From Brevundimonas lutea (GTDB taxonomy: Bacteria > Pseudomonadota > Alphaproteobacteria > Caulobacterales > Caulobacteraceae), in contig NZ_QUOQ01000008.1 in the NCBI RefSeq assembly GCF_003704105.1, positions 62,001 through 126,000 of the forward strand: a stretch of 64,000 nucleotides of DNA. Direction: 5' to 3'. Position 1 is the first letter of the stretch, and each line of letters starts with the position of its first letter. The position numbers were made by a program, and so were the translations under genes. Below, piece after piece: positions 46,008 to 54,396 of the stretch. The notes under the pieces are model-generated. The model saw only the letters and a program-made list of their open reading frames with translations, searched no databases and was not told the origin of the DNA.

Positions 46008-47018
46008 TCAATGGCGCGGTGGGGGCTCACCGGGCGCCGGCCGGCCGGGAGCGGCAAAAGCCGTTGATTTCGTCGCGTTCGTTGAGGGGTGACGGCGGCT
46101 GGGCGGCGGCTCCGGCGTGCGCGGCTCGCCCCCTCCACCGTGGAGCCTGTCCTCGGGCCGGGCTCCGCTCGGACCCGGGGGCGGTCCTCCTCCCCCGCGG
46201 ACGGGGGAGGAAAGGGGAGAGTCCAATCTTTTTTCGGGTCGGGAGTCCAGGATTTCGGCGGATTGTCTCGCGCGTTCAGCGGCTTGTTTTCTGGCGGCGC
46301 AGCTGTCGATGGCGCGGCGGAGGGCGTTGGCGGCGTAGATCAGCTGGTCCTCGGAAAGCTTGCCGAAGGGCAGGGGTCCGGCGAGGTCGATGAGGATGCC
46401 GGCGTCGCGGGCGGCGGTGTCGGCGGCCTCGGCGACGGCGATGGCCTGCTGCTCGGCGGCCTTTCGCTCCTGATCCGCGAGGTCGGTGAACTGGCGGGTC
46501 AGTTTCAGCCAGCGCTGGGCGTCCAGCGGGCGGCCGGCGCGCACGGCCCGGACCATGTGGCGCCGGGCGTCGGCGGCGAGCCGGGCGTAGAAGTCATCCT
46601 CGCTGTCGGCCGTCGCCCTCGGACCTGATCCGAGGGCCGGAGTTTGCGGCGCCTCTGCGTCGCCGGGGTGGGGCCGGCGTTCGAGCGGCTCCGGACGAGC
46701 GGGTGGATCGTCCGACCCTCCGGTCAAGCCGGAGGGTGACGGCGTTGGGGGAGCGGGCGGCGCCGGTGGGGTTGCCGCCGGCCGCTGGGGTCTCAGCCGC
46801 TTCAGATCGTCGGCGTCGCAGCGGCGCCAGCCCTCGACGCTGGCGCGGTGGCGGAAGGTCGACAGCGGCATGTCGTGGCGGGCGCAGACCACCTTGGCGG
46901 TGTCGCCGGCCAGGTACTCCTTCTTGGCGGCCGCCCAGCGCAGGCGGCGTCGGCGGTTGCGCTCCGCCAGATCGTCGGGCGGCGGGCTGTCGGGCATGTA
47001 TCGGAGGGCATAGGTCAT
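46008..47018 (-). CDS. Hypothetical protein with HTH-like N-terminus, interrupted by palindromic repeats
   Basis: A 336-residue frame. The N-terminus (RRLRWAAAKKEYLAGDTAKVVCARHDMPLSTFRHRASVEGWRR) looks like the helix-turn-helix of phage terminase small subunits. The middle (residues about 140-250) is a plausible helical domain with ARRHMVRAVRAGRPLDAQRWLKLTRQFTDLADQERKAAEQ. Between and after these are Pro/Gly/Arg stretches that coincide with DNA palindromes (46189-46210, 46615-46637, 46715-46737), read in frame. The start could be ATG 47018 or 46997; neither has a clear Shine-Dalgarno. The function is unknown. It lies 50 bp upstream of lemA on the same strand. Confidence 0.65.
   Translation of the reverse strand: MTYALRYMPDSPPPDDLAERNRRRRLRWAAAKKEYLAGDTAKVVCARHDMPLSTFRHRASVEGWRRCDADDLKRLRPQRPAATPPAPPAPPTPSPSGLTGGSDDPPARPEPLERRPHPGDAEAPQTPALGSGPRATADSEDDFYARLAADARRHMVRAVRAGRPLDAQRWLKLTRQFTDLADQERKAAEQQAIAVAEAADTAARDAGILIDLAGPLPFGKLSEDQLIYAANALRRAIDSCAARKQAAERARQSAEILDSRPEKRLDSPLSSPVRGGGGPPPGPSGARPEDRLHGGGGEPRTPEPPPSRRHPSTNATKSTAFAAPGRPAPGEPPPRH
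46189..46210. repeat. Palindromic repeat element inside the hypothetical gene (1)
   Basis: CCTCCCCC (46189-46196) and GGGGGAGG (46203-46210) form a perfect 8-bp inverted repeat around GCGGAC. It falls in frame inside the 3' part of the gene and is read as a Gly/Pro-rich peptide. It looks like an intergenic-type palindrome. Confidence 0.6.
46615..46637. repeat. Palindromic repeat element inside the hypothetical gene (2)
   Basis: GCCCTCGGA (46615-46623) and TCCGAGGGC (46629-46637) form a perfect 9-bp inverted repeat around CCTGA, in frame inside the gene between its two recognisable regions. Confidence 0.6.
46715..46737. repeat. Palindromic repeat element inside the hypothetical gene (3)
   Basis: ACCCTCCGG (46715-46723) and CCGGAGGGT (46729-46737) form a perfect 9-bp inverted repeat around TCAAG. 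It has the same 9-5-9 geometry as the element at 46615. Confidence 0.6.
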
Positions 47019-47132
47019 GCCGCCAGCATGAGGCCTGACGGACGGGGGTCGGAGATTTGGACGCTGGTGTGGCCGGGAGGGCCCGTGTGTGGGGATTGGT
47101 GTGGGGCGGACGGGGGATTAGCCAGCCCTATC

Positions 47133-47260
47133 CCGTATCCCCGGCGAAGGCCGGGGCCCAGGTGATCGGGGCAGGTGTCGGCCGCTTCAAGGATCAGGCG
47201 GCTGTTTTGGGATGCGCCGGCGTCATGCAATCTGGGCCCCGGCCTTCGCCGGGGATACGG
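47133..47260. repeat. REP-like inverted repeat pair upstream of the hypothetical gene
   Basis: Two 29-bp arms, 47133-47161 and 47232-47260, are exact reverse complements, with a 70-bp spacer. Each arm also holds its own hairpin, CCCCGGC-GAAG-GCCGGGG. When translated, such arms give peptides like SPAKAGAQ and GPGLRRG, which often appear as spurious ORFs in Caulobacteraceae and sphingomonads. It fills most of the 260-bp gap between folD and the hypothetical gene; I see no gene in that gap. Confidence 0.85.
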
Positions 47261-47277
47261 AAATAGTCAGGCAGACA

Positions 47278-48183
47278 TCATTCCCCGAGCACCGGCTCCA
47301 CGCCTGCCGACCGGCAGGCGGCCGTCCAGGTGTTCATCAGCAGGCAGGCGATGGTCATGGGACCCACGCCGCCGGGCACGGGCGTAATGCGACCGGCGAC
47401 CTCGGCGGCCTCGGCATAGGCGACATCGCCGACCACGCGGGTCTTGCCCTCGGCGGCCTTGGCGGGGTCGAGGGAGGGGACGCGGTTGATGCCCACGTCG
47501 ATCACCGTGGCGCCGGGTTTGATCCAGTCGCCCCGCACGAACTCGGGCCGGCCGACGGCGGCGACCAGGATGTCGGCGGTTCGGGCCAGGGCGGGCAGGT
47601 CGCGAGTGCGAGAGTGGGCGATGGTGACGGTGCAGCTCTCGGCCAGAAGCAGCTGAGCCATCGGCTTGCCGACGATGTTGGAGCGGCCGATGACCACCGC
47701 GTTCAGGCCCGAGAGATCACCCAGCGCGTCCTTGAGCATCAGCGAACAGCCCAGCGGGGTGCAGGGGACCAGGCCGGGCAGGCCGACGGCCAGGCGTCCG
47801 GCGTTGACGACGTGAAAGCCGTCGACGTCCTTGTCCGGGTCGATGGCGCCGAGAACGGCGGCGCTGTCGATGTGGTCGGGCAAAGGGAGCTGGACCAGGA
47901 TGCCGTGGATGCCGGGGTCGGCGTTGAGTTGGGCGATCAGAGCCAGGAGCTGGTCCTGGGTCGTGTCGTCAGCCAGGCGGTGGGTGTCGGAGCGCATGCC
48001 CGCGGCCTGGGTCTGTTCGCCCTTGTTGCGGACGTAGATCTGGCTGGCCGGGTCCTCGCCGACGATGACGACGGCCAGGCCCGGCTTGACGCCGTGCTCG
48101 GCCTGAAGCCGGTCGGAGGCCGCCTTGACCCGCGCGGTCAGGCGGGCGGCGAAGGCCTTGCCGTCGATGCGTTCGGCCGTCAT
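47278..48183 (-). CDS. folD: Methylenetetrahydrofolate dehydrogenase/cyclohydrolase FolD
   Basis: A 301-residue bifunctional enzyme converting 5,10-methylene-THF to 10-formyl-THF. ATG 48183 is chosen because homology begins at [10 protein letters not shown]; the frame extends 93 nt further upstream without conserved sequence. Motifs: [23 protein letters not shown] with the catalytic Lys, [64 protein letters not shown] and [15 protein letters not shown]. All are intact and the length is typical. It diverges from the four-repeat secreted protein gene (107 bp between starts). Confidence 0.97.
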   Translation of the reverse strand: MTAERIDGKAFAARLTARVKAASDRLQAEHGVKPGLAVVIVGEDPASQIYVRNKGEQTQAAGMRSDTHRLADDTTQDQLLALIAQLNADPGIHGILVQLPLPDHIDSAAVLGAIDPDKDVDGFHVVNAGRLAVGLPGLVPCTPLGCSLMLKDALGDLSGLNAVVIGRSNIVGKPMAQLLLAESCTVTIAHSRTRDLPALARTADILVAAVGRPEFVRGDWIKPGATVIDVGINRVPSLDPAKAAEGKTRVVGDVAYAEAAEVAGRITPVPGGVGPMTIACLLMNTWTAACRSAGVEPVLGE

Positions 48184-48290
48184 GGCGGGCTCCTGTTCGG
48201 GGGCGACTGCGGTTCGGGGATGGCGGCGATTTACAGAGCGGTCGAAGCGGCGTCTATGCTGGCCGGACCTCGACAAGGGACTTCCCGCCT

Positions 48291-49853
48291 ATGCGCCGAC
48301 CCGCCTTTCCGATCGTTTCCGCCGTGCTGCCGGCCGTGCTGGTCGTGGTTTTGGGGAGTGGCGCGGCCGTGGCCCAGGATGTCCCGGAAGCAGAGGCGTC
48401 GGCGGACAGCGCCCTGGTCGCGGTGCAGCCCTCCCGGCCCGAGCCGCGCGCGCGCGACCTGCGGATCGGGCGGGAAGCACGGGGCTCTCTGGATGCCCGC
48501 GACGCCACCGATGACCAGGGCCGGGCCTATGAGCCCTGGCGGCTGAGACTTGCGGCCGGGCAGCGGGTGGTGATCGACCTGATCTCGGAGGATTTCGACA
48601 CGCGGGTGGCCATCGGCCGCGGAACCGGCGCGGACTTCGAGGTGCTGGGCGAGAACGACGACGGACCGGACGGGACGGATTCCCGGCTGACCTTCACGGC
48701 GCCCGAGGCGGGGGACTATCTCGTGCGGGCCGGCGCCTTCGCCGAGGCCAGCGGGCGCTACACCCTGACCGTGGATGAAGCCCCGCCGCCGCCGACGGCC
48801 GAGCCCATAGCGGTCGGCGAGACGCGCGACGGCGTGCTGGAGGATGGTGACGCGCGCGACGACCTGGGCAATCGGCACGACCTGTGGCGGTTGCGTCTAA
48901 TCGAGGGGCAGCGCGTGGCGGTCTCCCTTAGCGCCGGTGAGTTCGACGCCTATCTGGTCGCTGGACGTGACGGGACGTCGGGGCTGGAGGATGTGGTCGA
49001 GGACGACGACGGGGCGGGCGAGGGGACCAACAGCCGTCTGTCGATCACGCCCGAGGCGGCGGGGGACTGGCTGATCCACGCGCGGGGCCTGTCGGCGGAA
49101 GCGCTGGGGCCGTACGAACTCAGGGTGGAGTCCATTGCGCCGGATCCCGAGCCGGTGGCTTTGACGGCCGCCGACGGCGTGGTGCAGGGCGAGATCTCGG
49201 AGGGCGACGCCACCGGAGACGGCGGGCGCCGCTTCGACGCCTATCGGGTGACGGGGGCCGAGGGACGGCGGATGCGGGCGATCATGCGCTCGGGCGACTT
49301 CGACAGCTATCTGGAGATCGGCGAGGCGGGCGAGGCCTTCACGCCGCTGGCGGGCGACGACGACGGCCTGGGCGAGGGGACGGATTCGCGGCTGGATTTC
49401 ACCTTTCCCACGGACGGCGACTACATCCTGAGGGCGTCGCCGCTGTCGTCGTCGGAGGAGGGGCTCTATTCGCTGGAGCTGCTGGACCGGGGGCTGCCGC
49501 CGGCGGCCGGCAGCATTCTGGTGGGCGCGACGGTGCGCGGCGCGCTGGACGAAGACTCGGCGACCAACGACATGAACGCCGCCTATGACGACTACGCCGT
49601 GCGGCTGGAGGCGGGTCAGAAGCTGCGGCTGACGATGGTGTCGAACGCGTTCGACGCCTATCTGGCCATCGCCCGGGCCGAGGAGACGGAGGCGATCTTC
49701 ATGCCTCTGGCCAGCGACGACGACGGCCTGTCGGACACCCACTCCCTGATCGAGATCACCATCGAGGAGGGCGGCGACTACGTCATCCGCGCCGCCGCCC
49801 TGGCCGCCGGTCAGACGGGGGATTACGTCCTGACGGTCGAAGCCGCGGACTAG
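48291..49853 (+). CDS. Secreted protein of four tandem PPC-type beta domains
   Basis: A 520-residue protein with a signal peptide (MRRPAFPIVSAVLPAVLVVVLGSGAAVAQ). Four repeats of roughly 115 residues follow, each resembling a bacterial pre-peptidase C-terminal (PPC) domain. In each: a start such as IGREARGSLDARDATDDQGRAYEPWRL, an Asp-rich turn (ENDDGPDGTDSRLTF, EDDDGAGEGTNSRLSI, GDDDGLGEGTDSRLDF, SDDDGLSDTHSLIEI) that probably binds calcium, and an end such as AGDYLVRAGAF...GRYTLTV. No protease or other catalytic domain is attached. It is likely a calcium-stabilised binding or scaffold protein outside the inner membrane. It overlaps the convergent DUF805 gene by 4 bp. Confidence 0.88.
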   Translation: MRRPAFPIVSAVLPAVLVVVLGSGAAVAQDVPEAEASADSALVAVQPSRPEPRARDLRIGREARGSLDARDATDDQGRAYEPWRLRLAAGQRVVIDLISEDFDTRVAIGRGTGADFEVLGENDDGPDGTDSRLTFTAPEAGDYLVRAGAFAEASGRYTLTVDEAPPPPTAEPIAVGETRDGVLEDGDARDDLGNRHDLWRLRLIEGQRVAVSLSAGEFDAYLVAGRDGTSGLEDVVEDDDGAGEGTNSRLSITPEAAGDWLIHARGLSAEALGPYELRVESIAPDPEPVALTAADGVVQGEISEGDATGDGGRRFDAYRVTGAEGRRMRAIMRSGDFDSYLEIGEAGEAFTPLAGDDDGLGEGTDSRLDFTFPTDGDYILRASPLSSSEEGLYSLELLDRGLPPAAGSILVGATVRGALDEDSATNDMNAAYDDYAVRLEAGQKLRLTMVSNAFDAYLAIARAEETEAIFMPLASDDDGLSDTHSLIEITIEEGGDYVIRAAALAAGQTGDYVLTVEAAD

Positions 49854-50206
49854 GCGCGCGGCGACCCCGGCGGGGGGCCGAAGCGATTGGACTCGGGCTT
49901 GCCGGGCAGGACGGACAGGACGAGGAAGAGGGCGAAGTTGAGGAAGGGCACGAAGCCCACCAGCGCCCACCAGCCGCTTCGATCCAGGTCGTGAAGGCGG
50001 CGCGCCGAGGCGAACAGCAGGGCGAACGACAGGGTGAGGCCGACGGCGATGATGATGGCCCATTCGCCGGGCGCGACCAGGGTCTGGCGCACGATCAGCC
50101 AGATCGCCCAGGCGACGAAGAGAACCGCCATCTCTAGGCGGCCCGCGCGCCCGCCCAGGTCGAGGAGGTTGAAGGCGGTCTGGGGTCTGGTCCTGACGTC
50201 GGCCAT
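49850..50206 (-). CDS. DUF805 membrane protein
   Basis: A 118-residue protein with about four hydrophobic segments. The DUF805 signature ARRLHDLDRSGWWALVGFVPFLNFALFLVL is present, and FNLLDLGGRAGRLE near the N-terminus fits the family start. The function is unknown. The ATG is at 50206. It ends convergently with the PPC-repeat gene (4-bp overlap) and lies 22 bp downstream of the L,D-transpeptidase gene on the same strand. Confidence 0.92.
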   Translation of the reverse strand: MADVRTRPQTAFNLLDLGGRAGRLEMAVLFVAWAIWLIVRQTLVAPGEWAIIIAVGLTLSFALLFASARRLHDLDRSGWWALVGFVPFLNFALFLVLSVLPGKPESNRFGPPPGSPRA

Positions 50207-50228
50207 GATCGTCTCCTGACGGCGCGGA

Positions 50229-51257
50229 TTAGAGGAAGACCACCTCCACCCCCGGCTCGACGCTGTTCGCCAGCTGGCGGGCGTTCCAGTTGGTCAGGCG
50301 GACGCAGCCGGACGAGAAGGTCTTGCCGATCTCTGACGGCTCGGGCGTGCCGTGGATGCCGTAGGTGTCCTTGGACAGATCGATCCACACCGCGCCGATC
50401 GGATTGTTGGGGCCCGGCTGGATGATCAGGGTCTCGTCGCCCTCGGCGTTGGTCAGGCGCGAAGGGTCGTAGGTGTAGTTGGGCCGGGGCGCCACGGCGC
50501 GGACGGTCATGGAGCCCGACAGGCTGGGCATTTCGGCCGAGCCGATCGAGGCGGGGTAGTAGGCCAGCAGATCGCCGTTCTCGGCGAAGGCGCGCAGGGA
50601 TTTGTCGGCCTTGTCGATCTCGATCCGAGCCACGGCCTGGGGCAGTTCCTGGGGCGAGACGGCGGCGACGGTGATGGTCTCGCCGGCGACGAAGCGGGCG
50701 TTCGGGTTTAACTCGGTCAGGAAATCCTGATCCATGTGGAAGCGTTCGGCGAGCGCTTCCTGGGGGCTGGTGTAGGCCAGGGTTTCGAGCTCGGCCTTGC
50801 CCTCCATGTCCTCGGGAATGGCGTCGACGAAAGGACCGGCCACGTCCTCGGTGGTCAAAACGTGGTCGGTCAGTGCCGGCTGGCTATCGCCCGAGACGAG
50901 GCGGTCGAAGGTGGCCTGATCGAGCTCGCCGGTAGCGTTCAGCTCATTGGCCTCCTGGAAGGCGAGAATGGCCTGGCGGGTGTTCTCGCCGCCGAGGCCG
51001 TCGACGACGCCGGGCGAGAAGCGGGCGCGGTCGAGCAGCACCTGGGCGCGGGCGAGGCCAGCGGAGCGGGCCTGACTGCCAGACGCGGGGGCGGCCTCGA
51101 AGCCGGCGCTGTCGATGGACTGGCGGGTGAGCACCGGCGCGGAAGAACTGGCGGCGGGCGCGGGCGGCGGGGGCTCGGGCTGACGCTCGCAGGCGGCGAG
51201 GGCGAGGGCGCAGGGCAGGGCGAGCGTGAGCAGGCGATGGGGCAAACGTGGTTCCAA
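50229..51257 (-). CDS. L,D-transpeptidase lipoprotein (YkuD domain)
   Basis: A 342-residue protein. A lipobox (LALPCALALAAC, Cys23) is followed by a Pro/Ala linker, a peptidoglycan-binding segment (ARFSPGVVDGLGGENTRQAILAFQEANEL), a LysM-like stretch (LAERFHMDQDFLTELNPNARFVAGETITV), and the YkuD catalytic domain. That domain ends in HGTPEPSEIGKTFSSGCVRLTNWNARQL, with catalytic Cys and His. It would form 3-3 crosslinks or attach proteins to peptidoglycan. The start is TTG 51257, the only reasonable codon before the signal sequence and 9 bp after the SGNH stop, so translation may be coupled; this start is uncertain. Confidence 0.93.
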   Translation of the reverse strand: MEPRLPHRLLTLALPCALALAACERQPEPPPPAPAASSSAPVLTRQSIDSAGFEAAPASGSQARSAGLARAQVLLDRARFSPGVVDGLGGENTRQAILAFQEANELNATGELDQATFDRLVSGDSQPALTDHVLTTEDVAGPFVDAIPEDMEGKAELETLAYTSPQEALAERFHMDQDFLTELNPNARFVAGETITVAAVSPQELPQAVARIEIDKADKSLRAFAENGDLLAYYPASIGSAEMPSLSGSMTVRAVAPRPNYTYDPSRLTNAEGDETLIIQPGPNNPIGAVWIDLSKDTYGIHGTPEPSEIGKTFSSGCVRLTNWNARQLANSVEPGVEVVFL

Positions 51258-51266
51258 TTCGGGGTG

Positions 51267-52028
51267 TTATTTCAGGGCGGCGGCGAGAGGTTGGGCGGTC
51301 ATCCGGACCCAGCAGGCGTAGCCGGCGTCATTCAGGTGAAGATCGTCCGGGCCGACACCGCCGTCCGGCACCCGGTCCCAGCCGCGCATGGCGGCGAAGC
51401 GACTGGACACCGGATGGCCGCGGCGGTCGGCTTCCAGGGCGATCAGGGCCGAGCGCTCGGCCAGGGTGGGATTGCGGCCCTGGAACGAGGGATTGTCGGT
51501 GTCTTCGGGCAGCATCTGAGAGTCGATCAGGACGAGGTCGATTTCGGCGTCCTCGATGACGTCCAGGCCACGGCGATAGTCGGTGACGAACTGATCCTCG
51601 CTGCGATCCTGGAGCACGTCGTTGGTGCTGAGCTGCCACAGGATCAGGTCGGGATCGGTCTCGGCGATCATGGCCGCCATGCGCTTCGAGGCGCCCTCGG
51701 CGGTTTCGCCGCCGATGCCCTTGTTGTGGACGGTGACGGCGACGCCGGGCAGGGCCTGGGTCAGGTCGCGCTGAAGCACCGGCACGAAGCTGAGGTCGCG
51801 GTTCGAGGCGCCCGCGCCCTCGATGCTGGACGAGCCGATGGCCAGGATGGAGATGTCGCCCTCGGCCACGGCGGCGCGGGCGCGCTCCAACGGCAGGCGC
51901 TGGGTCCAGGTCGCGTCATCGACCGGGCACTGGGTCAGATCGACCGGCACGGCCGGCGGCGGCTGGGCGATCGCCACAGCGGGGACGGCGGCGAGGGTCA
52001 GGGCCGCGAGCGCGGCGCGAACCCGCAT
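51267..52028 (-). CDS. Secreted SGNH/GDSL-type hydrolase
   Basis: A 253-residue protein with a signal peptide (MRVRAALAALTLAAVPAVAIAQ). The SGNH blocks are visible: ILAIGSSSIEGAG (catalytic Ser), NKGIGGET (Gly), WQLSTNDV (Asn) and DDLHLNDAGY (Asp and His). It acts as an esterase or lipase in the periplasm; acetylated peptidoglycan or polysaccharide is a plausible substrate given the transpeptidase next to it (inference). The ATG shares one base with the stop of the small gene upstream (TGATG). Confidence 0.92.
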   Translation of the reverse strand: MRVRAALAALTLAAVPAVAIAQPPPAVPVDLTQCPVDDATWTQRLPLERARAAVAEGDISILAIGSSSIEGAGASNRDLSFVPVLQRDLTQALPGVAVTVHNKGIGGETAEGASKRMAAMIAETDPDLILWQLSTNDVLQDRSEDQFVTDYRRGLDVIEDAEIDLVLIDSQMLPEDTDNPSFQGRNPTLAERSALIALEADRRGHPVSSRFAAMRGWDRVPDGGVGPDDLHLNDAGYACWVRMTAQPLAAALK

Positions 52029-52195
52029 CAGTTTTCTTCCCCCGTGGCCGGATCGGTTTCCGTCTCGCCGGAATTGCTGGAACCCTTGGAGCCCGCCGGT
52101 TCGGTGGCGGGACGGGGCGGCTCGCCGTCGTGAGCGGGCGGCTTCAGGTTCTCGTTCTCGGTGCTCTTGTCGTCGGGGCGGCGGGGGTCGGCCAT
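52028..52195 (-). CDS. Small hydrophilic protein
   Basis: A 55-residue protein starting MADPRRPDDKSTENEN, rich in Pro, Glu, Ser and Thr, probably disordered. ATG 52195 is supported by GGAGA at 8 nt. Its stop overlaps the start of the SGNH hydrolase gene by one base, so it appears to be the first gene of a three-gene envelope operon. No family is recognised. Confidence 0.65.
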   Translation of the reverse strand: MADPRRPDDKSTENENLKPPAHDGEPPRPATEPAGSKGSSNSGETETDPATGEEN

Positions 52196-52307
52196 GCCGG
52201 TCGTCTCCAGTGGGAAAGCTCGACCGTTCAACGTCGCCGGGGCGTGGGGGTTTCGTTCACCATGCCGCTAAACCGTCCCGCAACGGGGCGTGGGCTATGC
52301 GCAGGCG

Positions 52308-53447
52308 ATGAGCTCTATGATTCAGGTCGAAATCGTCGCGCCCGGCGCGTTGTCCCCCGCCGACGCGGCCGCCTGGGATGCGCTGCGGGCCGCCGGAGGA
52401 CTGGACCATCCCTATTTTGACCGGCGCTTCGTCGAGGCGGCGGCGGGCGTGCCCGGCGGGCGGGTGGCCTTGTTCCGGCGCGAGGGCCGATTGGTCGGGG
52501 CGTTTCCGCATCAGCGGCGCGGGCGGCTGATCCAGCCGCTGGCGGCGCCGATGAGCGACTATCACGGGGTGATCGCCGCGCCGGACGCGGGTCTGGATGC
52601 GCGGACGGTCGCGCGACTGCTCGGCGGCCAGCTTCGGTTCGGCGGCTGGATGTCGGCGGCGGATGGCGAGGGGCTGGTGGCGCGCGAGCGCATGGCGACC
52701 AATGTCACCGGCGGCGCCGAGACGCTGAACACCTGGCTGGACGGTATCAACCACAAGTTTTTCAAGAACCTGCGTCGCATGCGGCGGGGATTTGAAAAGG
52801 CGCATGGCGAGGCGCGTCTGGTCTGGGACGATCGCGATCCGGCCGTTCTGGACTGGATCATCGGGATGAAGCGCGACCAGTATCGCCGCACGCGCCGCCA
52901 CGACGTCTTCGCCTGTGGCTGGACCGGCGATCTGCTGCATCGGCTCATGGCCATGCGCGCGGCCGATGAGACCTATGGTCTGCGGGTCGCTTCGCTGCGG
53001 ACCGCGACCGGAGAGATCGCCGCCGCCGAAGCCTCTCTGGACGATGGCCGCACCCTGCACCTGTGGTTCCCGACCTATGACGTCGCCTTCTCAAAGTTCG
53101 GGCCGGGCATGCTGCTGACCTGGATGGAGATGGAGAAGGCCGCCGAGGCCGGTTACGCCCGCGTCGATTTCGGCTGCGGGGAGGAGGGCTACAAGTCCAC
53201 CCTGGCGCAAAGCGTCGGCACGGTCCTCGAAGGGACGGTCATGGGCGGCTCGCCGGGGCTACTGCCCTCGGCCGCGCGCTGGGTGGGGGAGGTCGGTCCC
53301 GCGCCCCTGCGTCGGCTGGGTCAGAGCGTCGGCCGCCGCCTGGACATCATCAACGCCTGCGAGACGCGGCCCGCCGACTGGTGGGCCGGCGCCGCCCGGG
53401 CCGCCGTCGCGGCCGCCCGGAAATCCACCGCCGGAGCCGCCGCATGA
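52308..53447 (+). CDS. GNAT-type acyltransferase (BioF2/CelD-like)
   Basis: A 379-residue protein of the FemAB/BioF2-like GNAT group. The N-terminal half has FPHQRRGRLIQPLAAPMSDYHGVIAAPD. The second acetyltransferase lobe shows FKNLRRMRRGFEKAHGEARL, DWIIGMKRDQYRRTRRHDVF, AAAEASLDDGRTLHLWFPTYDVAFSKFGPG, and RVDFGCGEEGYKSTLA. Such proteins often act in surface polysaccharide pathways, but the substrate here is not known. The start is uncertain: ATG 52308, GTG 52290 and ATG 52317 are in frame and none has a clear Shine-Dalgarno. The stop overlaps the next ATG (ATGA), coupling it to the cupin-like protein. Confidence 0.85.
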   Translation: MSSMIQVEIVAPGALSPADAAAWDALRAAGGLDHPYFDRRFVEAAAGVPGGRVALFRREGRLVGAFPHQRRGRLIQPLAAPMSDYHGVIAAPDAGLDARTVARLLGGQLRFGGWMSAADGEGLVARERMATNVTGGAETLNTWLDGINHKFFKNLRRMRRGFEKAHGEARLVWDDRDPAVLDWIIGMKRDQYRRTRRHDVFACGWTGDLLHRLMAMRAADETYGLRVASLRTATGEIAAAEASLDDGRTLHLWFPTYDVAFSKFGPGMLLTWMEMEKAAEAGYARVDFGCGEEGYKSTLAQSVGTVLEGTVMGGSPGLLPSAARWVGEVGPAPLRRLGQSVGRRLDIINACETRPADWWAGAARAAVAAARKSTAGAAA

Positions 53448-54388
53448 CCGCCGATCGCCTGATCTCGCAGTTCACCGCCGACCAGCGCCGCGACTTCGGC
53501 CGGGCGCCGATGACCTATGCGCACCGCCTGATCCAGACCGGTCTGTTCGAGGACGAGGCCCTGGCGCGGCAGATGGAGCGGCATCCGGCCGAGCTGTTCG
53601 ACATCAACGTCTTTCACTATGGCGACGACGATCAGGCCATGCTGCAGACCGGCGCCAAGGGACGGCGTGGCGGCGACCAGCTGCTGGAGGCGGTCAAGGC
53701 CGGGCGGGTGTGGATCCAGATGCGGCGCATCCAGGACCACTATCCCGAACTGGCCGAGGCCATGCGCCAGGCGTTCGCCGAGCTGCGCGCCGAGGTTCCG
53801 GGTTTCCGGCCGATCGACATCACCGGCCAGCTGATCCTGTCGGCGCCCCAGGCCAAGGTGCCGTTTCACGCCGACCCGCCGGGGGTGACGCTGTTTCACC
53901 TGCGCGGCGAGAAGCGGATGTGGATCTATCCGGTCGATGAGGCGCATATGCCCACGCGGGTGATGGAAGACATTGTCCTGGAGCAGCAGACCGAGGATCT
54001 GCCGTATCGCCGCGAGATGGACGCGAACGCTCAGGTGTTCGACCTGAAGCCCGGCATGGCCATCGCCTGGCCGCTGCACGCGCCGCACCGGATCGAGAAC
54101 CTGGGCAGCTTCAACGCCTCGCTGTCGTGCGACTACCAGACCTGGACATCGCGGATGACCAATGGCGCGCATTACACCAATGGCGTGCTGCGGCGCTGGA
54201 AGCTGCCGGTGGCGCCGGCGGACCGGGCGCCGATGGCGGCGCGGGCCATGCTGTGGGGCGCGTCTCTCGGGCTGAGGCGCATGGGCGTGGTCAGGAACCG
54301 CATCAACGATTACGAGCGCGCCTTCGAACTGGGCGACGCGGCGCCGGCGGCGGACAAGGGCCTGATCGCGCCGATGGGGATGCGGTAG
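53444..54388 (+). CDS. Cupin-like (JmjC/cupin_8-type) protein
   Basis: A 314-residue protein; ATG 53444 overlaps the previous stop (ATGA). A single beta-helix domain shows LILSAPQAKVPFHADPPGVTLFHLRGEKRMWIYP, where HAD could be the HxD iron ligands, and a later His in MAIAWPLHAPHRIEN. These fit a 2-oxoglutarate/Fe(II) cupin, though the substrate is unknown. The coupling to a GNAT acyltransferase suggests that both modify the same molecule, perhaps a lipid or polysaccharide precursor (inference). Confidence 0.85.
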   Translation: MTADRLISQFTADQRRDFGRAPMTYAHRLIQTGLFEDEALARQMERHPAELFDINVFHYGDDDQAMLQTGAKGRRGGDQLLEAVKAGRVWIQMRRIQDHYPELAEAMRQAFAELRAEVPGFRPIDITGQLILSAPQAKVPFHADPPGVTLFHLRGEKRMWIYPVDEAHMPTRVMEDIVLEQQTEDLPYRREMDANAQVFDLKPGMAIAWPLHAPHRIENLGSFNASLSCDYQTWTSRMTNGAHYTNGVLRRWKLPVAPADRAPMAARAMLWGASLGLRRMGVVRNRINDYERAFELGDAAPAADKGLIAPMGMR

Positions 54389-54396
54389 TCGCCAAT

